Shown piece after piece: positions 44,077-53,738 of a stretch of DNA of 64,000 nucleotides. The position numbers and the translations under genes were made by a program. The stretch lies in contig JAGPVL010000038.1 of the NCBI GenBank assembly GCA_018067045.1, positions 62,001-126,000 of the forward strand, read 5' to 3'. The notes below the pieces were generated by a model. The model was not told the origin of the DNA. It ran no database searches and saw only the letters and a list, made by a program, of their open reading frames with translations. Numbering within the stretch: the first letter of the stretch is position 1; each line of letters begins with the position of its first letter. This stretch comes from Gammaproteobacteria bacterium. GTDB lineage: Bacteria > Pseudomonadota > Gammaproteobacteria > Pseudomonadales > Alcanivoracaceae.

Positions 44077-44147
44077 ATCGCTTGCAAGCAAGCTCCTACA
44101 AGGTTGTTCGGTTTGAGGTTTTTGTGGGAGCTTGCTTGCAAGCGAAT
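44077..44147. repeat. REPIN-like inverted REP pair (class 2)
   Basis: atcgcttgcaagcaagctcc (plus taca) at 44077-44100 and tgtgggagcttgcttgcaag (plus cgaat) at 44123-44147 form an inverted pair. The single copy at 25136 matches. The surrounding 43823-44234 region holds no gene that I can support. Confidence 0.75.
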
Positions 44148-44234
44148 CTTTTATTTTCCTAGCCGAGTGACTGTTCGCAGGGCCGTTAGTCAGAGCCCTC
44201 TTAGGAATTCGTTGACGGTTATAGCGATTGAACG

Positions 44235-44606
44235 CTAATCCGTGCTGTCGCTGGTATCGATGGGGCCATGCTTTTCGGTTGCGCCGTTGCCGTCGACCCA
44301 CTCCCAGCGTAATGGCTCGCCGAAATCATCATAGATTAATTTGCGTTTCGGTTGGCTGCGTTTCGGCTTGGCGGTGTGGCGTAATCGTTTCGCTTGTTTG
44401 CGTGCTTCAATGGCGGCAACCACTTCGGGAACCGGTGTGCGTTCGGTGGTGCCGGACGGTGTGAAGGACTGTTGGTGAAGCCGTCGAGCATTGGGGTCGC
44501 CTTGACCGCTGGCGCCTGGGTCTACGTTAGACACGTGCCCGCCACGGGCGAGAAACTCTTCCGTTTGTTGGCGAATGCGTTGTCGTTGTAGTTTTTTCTG
44601 GCTCAC
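44235..44606 (-). CDS. Hypothetical small charged protein
   Basis: This 123-aa protein is very basic in the middle (RKQAKRLRHTAKPKRSQPKRK) and acidic at the end. It has no signal peptide or membrane segment. The piece EEFLARGGHV near residue 16 resembles a segment that I recall from SutA, a small RNA-polymerase-binding regulator of Pseudomonas, but the rest differs, so this is only a hint. It starts with GTG 44606, with no clear ribosome site. It lies between the REPIN region and the histidine kinase gene. Confidence 0.55.
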   Translation of the reverse strand: MSQKKLQRQRIRQQTEEFLARGGHVSNVDPGASGQGDPNARRLHQQSFTPSGTTERTPVPEVVAAIEARKQAKRLRHTAKPKRSQPKRKLIYDDFGEPLRWEWVDGNGATEKHGPIDTSDSTD

Positions 44607-44732
44607 CGGTATTGCTCAGCGTTAAGGGTCAACCGGTGATCATAGCAAATCCTAGCGCCGAGCACTGTTAAAGGCTGTTATAGGCTAGCCGGAATGGAGT
44701 ATGTGCTGCTGAGGCGGCGCCGGTGCGCCGGA

Positions 44733-46826
44733 TCAGGCGCGCGGCCGTAGATGGCGGCGCAGCATGCTATCAAGTTGCTGTAGGCGAGTCGGTTTAGAAA
44801 GATAGTCGTCCATGCCCGCGGCGGTACATTTCTCTCGCTCATCGTTCATGGCGTTAGCGGTTAGCGCAATAATTGGAATGTGGCTGGCGCCGTTCCGTTC
44901 TAGCTTGCGAATCGCGCGGCTGGTGCTGTAGCCGTCGAGGATAGGCATTCTGCAATCCATTAAAATAAGATCGAAACCTTGTTGCCATACCGCCAGCGCG
45001 GCCTCGCCATTCTCGACCACGGTGACATTATGGCCGAGGCGTTTGAGCATGCGTTCGGTCACTTCCGCATTAATCTGATTGTCTTCGGCGACGAGAATAC
45101 GTTTGCCCACCAGCAAGCTTTCAATCTTGCCTGTGTCATCTTCGTTCAGTTCGACTTGGCGCCGAAAACTGAACTCTTGGTTGAGCGTGGCAGGGGTGAG
45201 CGGGAGGGTTAAGTCGATGCGGGTGCCAATGCCAGGTGATGACGTTAAGGCGATTGAGCCGCCCAGTTGTTCCGCCAATTGTTTGCTAATGGTTAGGCCA
45301 AGCCCGCTGCCGCCATAGAGGCGTGATGTGCTGTTGTCTGCTTGCGTGAAGGCGTCAAATATTCTGTTTTGCGCGTCGGCGGCGATGCCAATGCCTGTAT
45401 CTTCTACGCTAATGATGACTTGGCCGGGTTGATTGCTTTGTGCCGCGCGAGAGATGCTGACGGAAATGCCGCCGCTATTCGTAAACTTTAGTGAATTGCC
45501 AATAATGTTAATCAGTATTTGGCGAATACGGCTGTCGTCGTTGACGACATATTTTGGCAAGTCGCCGCTAATATTCGCGCGTAAATAAAGTCCCTTCGCT
45601 TCCGCTTGAGACTCGAATAACCCGGTGACATCGTTCAATAATCTCGGCAAATAAAAGGTCTGCCGCTGAATGCGCAATTTTCCGGCTTCGATACGGGCAT
45701 GATCCAATAGATCATTGAGTAAGTTGAGCAAGCTGTCGGCGCTATTCTGGATGATACGTAAGTGCTCTCGCTGCCGATTTGTTTGAACGTCGGGCAACAT
45801 AATGCCGGTCACGCCGATAATGCCGTTAAGCGGTGTTCTGATTTCGTGGCTAATGTTGGTTAAAAATAGGCTTTTTTGTGCGGACGCAGCCTCTGCGGTT
45901 TGCTGTGCATCCACGAGTTGTTCGGTTATTTTTTCTCGATCCCGTGCCAAGGCGCCCACCAACAAAACGGTTCCTGTTTGGGTGGCGAGAAAAAGGTAGA
46001 GGTAAACTAAGCTATCGATCGCGGCGGGCGGGCTTTGCGTAGGCACTTGTGCAAGAGCGCCGCCAATCGCAATGATGGATACCATCATGCTGAGTAACAA
46101 CGCATACACCTGCGGCAGCCGCAGTGCACCCCACAGCACCATTAAGAAGGGTAAATAGCTAAGGTTTACGGTGGTGTCACCGGGCAGCGCGTAAATGATT
46201 GTGCTTAGGATGATGCTTGCACAGACGATGATGACTCGCTCTGGTGATGCCGCGTTAAAATGGTCTATGTAGGCGTTTTCTTTTTTATGAATTCTTTGAC
46301 CAATAAGATAAATCGCTGGCGTTAGGGTGAGTGCGCCCATGGCATCGCCGAGCCACCAGACACCGACGATGGTTTGCAGATGATCCGCGTCAATAATATT
46401 GAACGCGAGCATGCCGAAGGCGCCTGCCAAAGCACTGGGTATGGGGGCAATCAGTGAGGCGCTTACGATAAAAATGACCGTCGTGCGAATGCCATCAAAC
46501 AGCTTTTCCATCGGTGTAAAGCGACGAATCAGGCTAACGGCTAGAACGGCTTCGAGTGTGTTGCCGACACCAATAATGCTGCCGAGCAGTAAGTTATCGG
46601 CCATCAAAAAGTTGGTAAGCGTGGCGCCGAAAAACACCGCGGGCCAGTAACGATAGCCTGCCACCATGAGGGCGGCGATGCTGATACCGGTAGGGGCCCA
46701 TACCAAGCTGGCAAGACCGTCGTTGACCATGACGGCAAAGCTTAACAAACCGGCAAGCACATATATGCCGGTGAGGAGGGCAAGTTGAAGCCAGTATCGT
46801 GGTTGGGTTACAAAATTTGGGGTCAT
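44733..46826 (-). CDS. MASE1-domain hybrid sensor histidine kinase
   Basis: This 697-aa protein begins with a MASE1 integral membrane sensor (about residues 10-300, eight hydrophobic segments, with WAPTGISIAALM typical of the domain). It continues with HisKA (NISHEIRTPLNGIIGV, His ~326), HATPase_c (DDSRIRQILINIIGNSLKF, DTGIGI, GSGLGLTISK) and a C-terminal receiver domain (VAEDNQINAEVTE, phospho-Asp in LILMDCRMP ~622, Lys in YLSKP). The receiver makes it a hybrid kinase needing a downstream HPt or regulator not present here. It is divergent from the siderophore receptor gene. The signal sensed is unknown. Confidence 0.92.
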   Translation of the reverse strand: MTPNFVTQPRYWLQLALLTGIYVLAGLLSFAVMVNDGLASLVWAPTGISIAALMVAGYRYWPAVFFGATLTNFLMADNLLLGSIIGVGNTLEAVLAVSLIRRFTPMEKLFDGIRTTVIFIVSASLIAPIPSALAGAFGMLAFNIIDADHLQTIVGVWWLGDAMGALTLTPAIYLIGQRIHKKENAYIDHFNAASPERVIIVCASIILSTIIYALPGDTTVNLSYLPFLMVLWGALRLPQVYALLLSMMVSIIAIGGALAQVPTQSPPAAIDSLVYLYLFLATQTGTVLLVGALARDREKITEQLVDAQQTAEAASAQKSLFLTNISHEIRTPLNGIIGVTGIMLPDVQTNRQREHLRIIQNSADSLLNLLNDLLDHARIEAGKLRIQRQTFYLPRLLNDVTGLFESQAEAKGLYLRANISGDLPKYVVNDDSRIRQILINIIGNSLKFTNSGGISVSISRAAQSNQPGQVIISVEDTGIGIAADAQNRIFDAFTQADNSTSRLYGGSGLGLTISKQLAEQLGGSIALTSSPGIGTRIDLTLPLTPATLNQEFSFRRQVELNEDDTGKIESLLVGKRILVAEDNQINAEVTERMLKRLGHNVTVVENGEAALAVWQQGFDLILMDCRMPILDGYSTSRAIRKLERNGASHIPIIALTANAMNDEREKCTAAGMDDYLSKPTRLQQLDSMLRRHLRPRA

Positions 46827-46928
46827 TGGATGCCTAAGTGTCCATTAACAGATAGTGGCATCCTGCCATTACAGGCTAATGCTAGGGGGCTAGCCGTTGT
46901 TACGCAACGAAGAATAACGACCCTTTAT

Positions 46929-46947
46929 TGATAATAGTTATCATTTA
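46929..46947. promoter_or_regulatory. Fur box, siderophore receptor promoter (distal)
   Basis: tgataatagttatcattta is a close match to the 19-bp Fur consensus GATAATGATAATCATTATC. It lies about 65 bp before the receptor start. Confidence 0.8.
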
Positions 46948-46973
46948 CCTTGACGCGGCCTCCGTTTTGTAAA

Positions 46974-46992
46974 TAATAGCGATTCTCATTTA
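46974..46992. promoter_or_regulatory. Second Fur-box-like site, receptor promoter
   Basis: taatagcgattctcattta fits the alternative NAT(A/T)AT hexamer form of Fur sites. It is weaker than the first and overlaps the likely start-proximal region. Confidence 0.6.
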
Positions 46993-47012
46993 CATTCTTT
47001 TGGGGGTTGTTC

Positions 47013-49199
47013 ATGTCTAGGTCTTATTCCGCTCGTTCTTCAATGTCGCTGCCGCAGCGCCGCGTTCTGGCGTCTGCCATCAGTGTGGCGCTAGCCACTG
47101 GCGCGGGGTTGGCGCGAGCTGAAACGCAAGACGGTGGTGCGGTAGAAAGCGCTGCCGTGCTACCAACGATTTCGGTAGAAGGAACGCAAGCGGAAAGCTT
47201 TAAGGCAGAGAAAGCCTCTAATCCGCAGTACACCGCGCCATTGTTGGATACACCGCAGACCATCCATGTGGTCCCTGCCGCGGTTATCGAAGAGCGCGAA
47301 GCAACTACCTTGCGTGACGTTTTACGTAATGTTCCTGGTATTAGCATGCAGGCAGGTGAAGGTGGTGCGCCTCCGGGTGACCAGATGTCTATTCGCGGCT
47401 TTAGCGCTCGCACGGATATCTTCATCGACGGCGTTCGTGACTTTGGTGGCTACTCGCGTGACCCGTTTAATTTAGAGCAGGTTGAAGTGGTGAAGGGACC
47501 GTCGGGTAGCTATACCGGTCGTGGCTCCACTGGTGGTTCGGTGAATCTCGTCAGTAAGGCTCCGCGTTTAGAAGATTCGCTGGAAGGCTCGCTTGGCGCA
47601 GGGACGGATAAATATCAACGCACTACGCTGGATATTAACAAGGCAGTCGGTGATACCACGGCAGTACGTTTTAATCTGATGCAGCATGAGCAAGACGTTG
47701 CTGGTCGAGACGAGGTGTTTAGTCAGCGCAGTGGTATTGCGCCGTCGATTGCCTTTGGGGTGGGAACGGATACGCGTTTAACGCTGAGCTATTTTCACAT
47801 GACCCAAGACAATATGCCGGATTACGGTATTCCTTGGGTGCCGGAAGCGAACACTGCGTTGCCTGGCTCACAGAACCAGCCCGCGCCAGTGGATTACGAT
47901 AATTTTTATGGCCTGACTGCGCGTGACTACGAACATATTCAAAATGATCTGGCGACGATTCAGTTTGAGAAAGATGTCACTGACAGTGTGACGTTGCGCA
48001 ACATTACTCGTTATGGTCGTACGCACCGTGATTTCGTTGCGACGGCGCCGCGCTTTGTTTCCAATACCAGCACCGACATTCGTCGTAGCGATGATAAAAA
48101 TCGCGATCAGGTTGACGAAGTAATGACGAACATGACGGACGCGTCGTTTGCGTTTACTACTGGGGACATTGCACACGCGTTAGTGACAGGCTTCGAATTT
48201 ACGCGAGAGTTTGAAACGAATCGATTGCGTTCACCGAGTGGTCCAGATTCGCCAGACACTGATCTGTATAACCCAACGCCATCTGATCCTTACACTGAGG
48301 CGCTAATTTACACTGGCGAAAAACGTGAAAGTACGGCAAAAACGACGGCGGTATTCATTGGCGATACGCTGGATTTAAGTGAGCAGTGGCAAGTTAATGT
48401 GGGCGCGCGATTCGACCACTTTAAGGTGAAATACCGTGCCGATGAAACTCTACGTCAAACCGATGACATGTTTAGCTGGCGCGCTGGTGCAGTTTATAAG
48501 CCTGCGCAGAACGGTAGCATCTATGTTGGCTATGGCGTGTCGTTGAATCCATCTGCAGAAGGCATGTCGTTAAGTGATGCGACAGGCAGTCGCCCAGGAA
48601 CTTTCGGGTTAGACCCGCAGGAAAACCGGACTGTCGAGTTGGGTACAAAGTGGGAGCTTGCCGGAGATCGTTTGCTGGTTAACGCGGCGGTGTTCCGCAC
48701 CGATAAAACCAATGCCGTGACTCAGGACCCTGCTGATCCAAATGACATTAACGTGTTAGAAGGTGAGCAGCGCGTTGAGGGCTTGGAGCTGGGCGCAACG
48801 GGAGATATTACTGACGCGTGGCAGGTCTATGCTGGCTATACCTGGATGACGAGCGAAGTGTTGTCGTCGAAGAGTGCAGCGGAAGTCGGCAAAGAAGTCA
48901 GCAATACACCGGAAAATACGCTGAGTGCTTGGACAAGCTATCAGCTAACACCGGCAGTTTCTGTGGGTGCTGGCGCGCAGTATGTTGATACCCGTTACAG
49001 TAACAATTCCAATACCCGCCAAGCGCCGGACTACTGGGTTTATGATGCAATGGCCACATGGGCCTTGGATGATACCTTCACGGTTCGACTCAATCTTAAA
49101 AACCTAACCGACGAGGATTATATTGACCAAGTTGGTGGTGGACATGTTGTGCCCGGTGAAGGACGTCTGGCAGTGGCGAGCTTGGACTTTAAGTTCTAA
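47013..49199 (+). CDS. TonB-dependent siderophore receptor (catecholate-receptor-like)
   Basis: This ~728-aa outer membrane receptor imports ferric siderophore. It has a long signal peptide (residues 1 to ~35, ending LARAETQ), a TonB-box-like stretch (VLPTISVEGTQ), a plug domain (LLDTPQTIHVVPAAVIEE ... LRNVPGISMQAGEGG ... MSIRGF ... DIFIDGVRDFGGY ... QVEVVKGPSG) and a beta-barrel ending SLDFKF with C-terminal Phe. The NMPDYGIPWVP segment in the barrel is as in Fiu-type catecholate receptors. ATG 47013 follows GGGGG. A terminator follows at 49228. Two Fur-like boxes precede it, so expression is probably iron-repressed. Confidence 0.93.
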   Translation: MSRSYSARSSMSLPQRRVLASAISVALATGAGLARAETQDGGAVESAAVLPTISVEGTQAESFKAEKASNPQYTAPLLDTPQTIHVVPAAVIEEREATTLRDVLRNVPGISMQAGEGGAPPGDQMSIRGFSARTDIFIDGVRDFGGYSRDPFNLEQVEVVKGPSGSYTGRGSTGGSVNLVSKAPRLEDSLEGSLGAGTDKYQRTTLDINKAVGDTTAVRFNLMQHEQDVAGRDEVFSQRSGIAPSIAFGVGTDTRLTLSYFHMTQDNMPDYGIPWVPEANTALPGSQNQPAPVDYDNFYGLTARDYEHIQNDLATIQFEKDVTDSVTLRNITRYGRTHRDFVATAPRFVSNTSTDIRRSDDKNRDQVDEVMTNMTDASFAFTTGDIAHALVTGFEFTREFETNRLRSPSGPDSPDTDLYNPTPSDPYTEALIYTGEKRESTAKTTAVFIGDTLDLSEQWQVNVGARFDHFKVKYRADETLRQTDDMFSWRAGAVYKPAQNGSIYVGYGVSLNPSAEGMSLSDATGSRPGTFGLDPQENRTVELGTKWELAGDRLLVNAAVFRTDKTNAVTQDPADPNDINVLEGEQRVEGLELGATGDITDAWQVYAGYTWMTSEVLSSKSAAEVGKEVSNTPENTLSAWTSYQLTPAVSVGAGAQYVDTRYSNNSNTRQAPDYWVYDAMATWALDDTFTVRLNLKNLTDEDYIDQVGGGHVVPGEGRLAVASLDFKF

Positions 49200-49227
49200 G
49201 TCTGCGTCATTGGTTGATGCATAAGTC

Positions 49228-49260
49228 ATCCCTGTCCGCGTAAGCGGGCAGGGATTTTTT
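49228..49260 (+). terminator. Rho-independent terminator after receptor gene
   Basis: The arms atccctgtccgc and gcgggcagggat (one G-T pair) around a 4-nt loop are followed by a T-run. The hairpin lies ~30 bp after the receptor stop. Confidence 0.88.
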
Positions 49261-49324
49261 GCTGTTTAGCGTTTTATTTCACGCTCCTTGTGTGAAACGA
49301 ATTTGATAGAAGTGGAGGTGCATG

Positions 49325-50005
49325 ATGCTACTGAAAATTCCGAATGTGTTGACTGCGGAGCAAGTGCGCGAGTGTCGGGCGTTGATGGAGCAGGCGCAAT
49401 GGATCGACGGAAAAGTCACGGCGGGTTATCAGTCGGCGCAGGCAAAGAATAATATTCAATTGCCGGAAGATTCCGATGCGGCGCACCGCATGGGCGATAT
49501 GATTATGGCGGCGCTGAGTCAGAACTTGCTGTTTATGTCCGCGGCGTTGCCGTTAAAGATATTTCCGCCATTGTTTAATTGCTATCAAGGTGGCCATTCG
49601 TTTGGTACGCATGTCGACAATGCGATTCGTCCTGTTAAAGGCACGCCACATAAAGTGCGTACGGATTTGTCAGCGACCTTATTTCTCAGTGAGCCGGATG
49701 AATACGATGGCGGCGAGTTAGTGATGGAGGATACCTACGGTGTGCATTCCGCGAAGCTGCCTGCTGGGCACCTCGTGTTATATCCGTCCACTAGTCTGCA
49801 TCACGTTACGCCCGTCACACGCGGCGCGCGGTTAGCGTCTTTCTTTTGGATTCAAAGCATGGTCCGTGAAGACTCTGAACGAGCGCTGTTGTTTGATCTC
49901 GACATGGGCATCCAGCGTTTGCGGCAGGAGCATCCGCAGAGTCAAACCGAAGTCAGCCTGACGGGGGTGTATCACAACCTATTAAGGAAGTGGGCGGACA
50001 CTTAG
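49325..50005 (+). CDS. piuC: Fe(II)/2-oxoglutarate-dependent dioxygenase, PiuC type
   Basis: This ~226-aa protein is of the PKHD-hydroxylase family (PiuC/YbiX). The iron site is visible: HVD (His 96, Asp 98) and His 160 in LHHVTPV, with the 2-oxoglutarate-binding Arg in TRGARL. In Pseudomonas, piuC accompanies siderophore receptors such as PiuA and is Fur-controlled. ATG 49325 follows GGAGG by 6 bases; ATG 49322 is an alternative. It follows the receptor and precedes exbB, and is probably in the same iron regulon. Confidence 0.92.
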   Translation: MLLKIPNVLTAEQVRECRALMEQAQWIDGKVTAGYQSAQAKNNIQLPEDSDAAHRMGDMIMAALSQNLLFMSAALPLKIFPPLFNCYQGGHSFGTHVDNAIRPVKGTPHKVRTDLSATLFLSEPDEYDGGELVMEDTYGVHSAKLPAGHLVLYPSTSLHHVTPVTRGARLASFFWIQSMVREDSERALLFDLDMGIQRLRQEHPQSQTEVSLTGVYHNLLRKWADT

Positions 50006-50032
50006 GGAGGCGGTCCATTAACTGCAAATGCA

Positions 50033-50052
50033 ATTGATAGTGATTCTCGTTA
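50033..50052. promoter_or_regulatory. Fur-box-like site upstream of exbB
   Basis: ttgatagtgattctcgttag resembles GATAATGATTCTCATTATC, a typical Fur site. It is ~50 bp before the exbB start and supports iron control of exbB-exbD-tonB. Confidence 0.7.
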
Positions 50053-50098
50053 GTGTTAGGGTGCCTTTCATTCTTAGGCCCATTTGAAAGGGGGTTAC

Positions 50099-51139
50099 AT
50101 GTCTCGGATCGCTAGCTGTTTATCTGCGCTGTCTCGGCGCCATTTCGGCACTTTATCTGCATTTATCGTGTGTTCCGCGCTGTTGCTTTCTGTGTGGGCG
50201 ACTCCGGTGTGGGCATCTGCGGTGCCGGCAGCTGACGGGATAACGGTGGCAGATGTCGATGTAGAAACAGGACCTATTACAGCGCCAGCAGCGTTGACGT
50301 CGAGCATGCCGAATCATGAACTTTCCGCTGAGTTGAGTGCGGCTGACGAGACGGGGCTGGAGGATGAGTCTGCGAGTGCCTTGCCGCAGAACGCTGTGCA
50401 AAATGCATCAGCAATCGCCCCTGCCGTTGCGGCTCAAGGTTTGCCGCATGACCTGTCACCGCGGGGCATGTTTATGGCCGCCGACTGGGTGGTTAAGGCA
50501 GTGATGATTGGCTTGTTGTTTGCGTCACTGGTGACCTGGACGGTGTGGGTCGTGAAGACGCTGGAATTGCGTTCGTCATTAAAGGCATTGGCGGCGCCGT
50601 TGGTGTCATTAAGCAAAGCGGCAAGTTTGACGGATGTGTTGCCGGAAATGAAACGCGCGGGGCCGATGCTCTCGGCGTTAACCGACGCCACGGTTGACGA
50701 AATGATGCACTCCAAAGGCTTGCCGGTAGATGGCATTAAGGAGCGCGTTGCCATGCGCCTGCAGCGCATTGAGGCGGCAATAGGACGGAAATTAAATCGC
50801 GGGACCGGCGTCTTAGCCACGATCGGTTCGACCGCACCGTTTGTGGGTTTGTTCGGTACGGTGTGGGGAATTATGAATGCCTTTATTGGTATTTCCAAAG
50901 CGCAAACTACAAACCTGAGTGTTGTGGCGCCCGGTATTGCTGAGGCATTGCTGGCGACGGCGTTGGGCCTCGTTGCGGCAATTCCGGCGGTGATGATTTA
51001 CAACGTTTTTGTGCGCGGTTTGATGGAATACCGTGGCCGTCTTGCTGATCTCACCACGGAAATTCAACGCGTGAATGCGCGTGACCTTGACCGGGAATTT
51101 GTTGCCGAGTCGGGCGTCAATACCGTGAAGGCGGCCTAA
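50099..51139 (+). CDS. exbB: TonB-system energiser ExbB
   Basis: ExbB forms the proton-channel stator with ExbD that powers TonB. The ~346-aa protein has a signal peptide (ending VWAS) and an acidic, Ala/Glu-rich periplasmic N-terminal domain (residues ~40-120), as in the longer ExbB proteins of Pseudomonas. Then come three helices: MAADWVVKAVMIGLLFASLVTW, LATIGSTAPFVGLFGTVWGIM and GIAEALLATALGLVAAIPAVM. The last two contain the classic ExbB/TolQ motifs. ATG 50099 has AAGGGGG upstream. It is the first of three TonB-system genes. Confidence 0.93.
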   Translation: MSRIASCLSALSRRHFGTLSAFIVCSALLLSVWATPVWASAVPAADGITVADVDVETGPITAPAALTSSMPNHELSAELSAADETGLEDESASALPQNAVQNASAIAPAVAAQGLPHDLSPRGMFMAADWVVKAVMIGLLFASLVTWTVWVVKTLELRSSLKALAAPLVSLSKAASLTDVLPEMKRAGPMLSALTDATVDEMMHSKGLPVDGIKERVAMRLQRIEAAIGRKLNRGTGVLATIGSTAPFVGLFGTVWGIMNAFIGISKAQTTNLSVVAPGIAEALLATALGLVAAIPAVMIYNVFVRGLMEYRGRLADLTTEIQRVNARDLDREFVAESGVNTVKAA

Positions 51140-51149
51140 GGAGCTTGCT

Positions 51150-51581
51150 ATGTCTATGTCGGCACCTAGGTCCCATGGCGGTGATGATCTTCCCTCTGAA
51201 AATCATGAAATTAATGTCACGCCATTTATTGATGTGATGTTAGTACTGTTGATTATTTTTATGGTGGCCGCGCCGTTGGCCACTGTGCAGGTTCCTGTCG
51301 ATTTACCTGCGGCCAATGCGCCGCCAGCGCCCAAAACAGAAAAGCCGATTACGTTGTCTGTTGCGGGCGACTTGACGCTCTCTATTGGTGAGATTTCGGT
51401 AACAGCAGATTCGTTGCGGGCTGAGTTGGATAAATTGAGCGGTGGTGATGTCGGTCAGCGGATATTTTTGCGTGCCGATAAAGCAGTTGCTTATGGCGAA
51501 GTAATGGAAGTGATGAACACCTTACGTGACGCAGGCTATTTGAAAGTTGCGTTGGTAGGCCTCGATGCAGGGAGAGGGTAA
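51150..51581 (+). CDS. exbD: Biopolymer transporter ExbD
   Basis: ExbD is the second stator subunit. The 143-aa protein has a cytoplasmic N-terminus (HEINVTPFIDVMLVLLIIFMVAAP), a single helix holding the essential Asp of TPFIDV, and a periplasmic domain. It is 10 bp after exbB with AAGGAG as ribosome site, and its stop directly precedes the tonB ATG. Confidence 0.95.
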   Translation: MSMSAPRSHGGDDLPSENHEINVTPFIDVMLVLLIIFMVAAPLATVQVPVDLPAANAPPAPKTEKPITLSVAGDLTLSIGEISVTADSLRAELDKLSGGDVGQRIFLRADKAVAYGEVMEVMNTLRDAGYLKVALVGLDAGRG

Positions 51582-52277
51582 ATGTTCTTTTTCAAACCAG
51601 ATAAAACGGAACGGCGTCGTTGGTTTGTTGGTTTCGCGCTAGTGCTAATGATGCATGCGGGCTTTGCTGTTGCGGTAAGTAGCTGGCAGGTGCCGCAATC
51701 GGATGGCGGCGGCCAACTTGATGCCGTGATGATCGACATGGTAGCCGTTGCACCGCCTGCGCCGGAGAAGGCATTGCCGCCAGGGCCAAAACAAGTTGAG
51801 CACAAGCCTCTTCCAAAACCCAAGCCAGAGCCTCAAGTTGTGCCGGACCCTGAGGTTTTGCCTGAGCCGGAAGTTGAAGAAGAGGAAGAGAAGGAGGCGG
51901 TTGAACAGACCACTTCTCCGGCGTTTCACGATGTTGCCGAGGCGGATGTTGAGAAGAGCCCGTCACCGCTTTCAGGGGCTACGCAGGCGGCGGTGGCAAC
52001 ATGGCAAGGGCGCATGGTGTCGCATTTACAGAAACATAAACGTTACCCACGGTCTGCGCGCATTCAGCGTGAGGAAGGAACGACGCAGGTACGTTTTACT
52101 CTAGATCGCTCTGGCAAAGTGCTTTCTAGTGAAATTATTTCAAGTTCAGGGATTAGCAGTCTCGATGGCGCCAGCTTGGCATTGCTTGCTCGAGCGCAAC
52201 CTTTGCCGAAGCCGCCGGCAGATTATCCCGGCGAGATCTTCGAGTTAATAGTGCCGATTGATTACTTTATTCGTTAA
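51582..52277 (+). CDS. tonB: TonB energy transducer
   Basis: TonB links ExbBD in the inner membrane to outer membrane receptors. The 231-aa protein has an N-terminal anchor (about residues 14-34, FALVLMMHAGFAVAV), a Pro/Glu/Lys-rich spacer (residues ~55-120) with an acidic EEEEEKEA run, and the C-terminal TonB domain (WQGRMVSHLQKHKRYPRSAR ... GTTQVRFTLDRSGKVLSSEI). It is the third gene after exbBD, and the likely partner of the receptor at 47013. Confidence 0.94.
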   Translation: MFFFKPDKTERRRWFVGFALVLMMHAGFAVAVSSWQVPQSDGGGQLDAVMIDMVAVAPPAPEKALPPGPKQVEHKPLPKPKPEPQVVPDPEVLPEPEVEEEEEKEAVEQTTSPAFHDVAEADVEKSPSPLSGATQAAVATWQGRMVSHLQKHKRYPRSARIQREEGTTQVRFTLDRSGKVLSSEIISSSGISSLDGASLALLARAQPLPKPPADYPGEIFELIVPIDYFIR

Positions 52278-52412
52278 AGCATTTATTGAACGGATATTAG
52301 CTGCTCTTGCACTAAGTTTGCACAAATCTACCCTATTTCCTGCTTGCTCTCCTGCCAAAATCTAACGCACTGGTGGGGAGCATTGCGCGTGTTGAATGTT
52401 TAGAGGCGAGTT

Positions 52413-53738
52413 ATGAAGCGTAAAATTTGGTTGCTGTTGCATCGCTATCTGGGAATCAGCGCGGGTCTGGTATTGGCAGTAGTGGGTGTGACGGGCGCGT
52501 TGTTGTCGTTTGAGGACGAGATCCTAGACATTATAAATCGCGATGTGGTGCAAGTAGAACAGAGGCCGTTTGCGGCGCCGCTTCAGCCGGATATCTTGTA
52601 TCGAAAAACAGCGGAAAATTTCCCGGACCGGCGTGTCCAAGGTTTCACCTTTTTTGATGTGCCGGAAGCTTCGGTAAAAGTAAATTTGTCTGATCCAAAT
52701 GGTGGCAGGCGGGGCGAAGACTGGTATATCGACCCGTTTACTGCGGAAGTGCTCGGTCCTGTTCAGGGCGTTTCGGCCATGCACTTTATTGAAGATATTC
52801 ATCGACGTTTGTTGGCTGGCGAAACTGGTAAAGCCTTGGTCGGTGCTTCTGCTCTGATACTCATCTTTATGGCGCTGTCCGGCATCTATTTGCGCTTACC
52901 AACCCTTATTAAGAAAAAGGTTAAGAAAAGACGTCGCCCAATTCGCGACACGGCGGATCACGCTCTTAAGGTTGGACAGAATGCTGCAGAGCTTAGCGTT
53001 AGAGAGGCGAGGAAGAGTGGCGATAGCCTAGGATTTTATCAACGGTGGCGAGAGCGGCTTTCGAGGCTTCTGTTCTTTAAGCGCGGCCTGAAGGGGACGG
53101 CGTTTTGGTGGCACTTGCATGCGGTCGCCGGGACTTGGGTGATTCTATTTTACCTCTCGGCATCGCTGACAGGATTGTATTTTTCTTACGACTGGTATCG
53201 CGCGGGCGTATTAAAGCTCGCCGGAGTTGAACAGCCGAAACGACGTGCGCCTATGAAGGGCGCTGGTGATGAGAAAATCATTGATATCGATGTCAGTGCT
53301 AGCGCTTTAGCGAAAAGCTGGCGGGTGTTTGGTGAGCATGTACAAAGTTATACCCAGGTGAGCATACGCTTGCCGAAAGGCGAAGAGAATTATCAGTTTA
53401 GCTATCTTGACGCAGACTCCGGTCATGAGCGTGCATCGAATCGAATGGAAATTCGTTACGCGGATGCGCAGATCATAAAGCATGATTTGTATAGCGATAA
53501 GCTTGTCGGGGAAAAGCTTGTGGCGAGCATGCTGCCTTTGCATACCGGTAGTTTTTATGGCGTAACCGGGAAGATCATCTTTTTTACCAGCAGCTTGATG
53601 ATGCCGCTATTTACCTTTTCTGGAATCTGGCTATACCTGCAGCGTCGAAAGGTGAAGTCGATAAAGAAGAAGCGCTTCATCAAGCGTGCAGAAAGCATGG
53701 CTAATGATGGCCAGAATCCAGCGAGCGCAGAGGTCTAG
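52413..53738 (+). CDS. PepSY-associated membrane protein
   Basis: This 441-aa protein has about four membrane segments (near residues 12-34, 142-160, 232-252 and 375-400), with PepSY-type domains in the periplasm. WLLLHRYLGISAGL at the start and WWHLHAVAGTWVILFYLSASLTGLYF are PepSY_TM signatures. The conserved His residues are thought to bind heme and to help reduce ferric siderophores in the periplasm (as FpvG does for pyoverdine). The neighbours, iron uptake on one side and an exporter on the other, fit that role. The reductase activity is inferred. It is 1 bp from the next gene. Confidence 0.87.
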   Translation: MKRKIWLLLHRYLGISAGLVLAVVGVTGALLSFEDEILDIINRDVVQVEQRPFAAPLQPDILYRKTAENFPDRRVQGFTFFDVPEASVKVNLSDPNGGRRGEDWYIDPFTAEVLGPVQGVSAMHFIEDIHRRLLAGETGKALVGASALILIFMALSGIYLRLPTLIKKKVKKRRRPIRDTADHALKVGQNAAELSVREARKSGDSLGFYQRWRERLSRLLFFKRGLKGTAFWWHLHAVAGTWVILFYLSASLTGLYFSYDWYRAGVLKLAGVEQPKRRAPMKGAGDEKIIDIDVSASALAKSWRVFGEHVQSYTQVSIRLPKGEENYQFSYLDADSGHERASNRMEIRYADAQIIKHDLYSDKLVGEKLVASMLPLHTGSFYGVTGKIIFFTSSLMMPLFTFSGIWLYLQRRKVKSIKKKRFIKRAESMANDGQNPASAEV

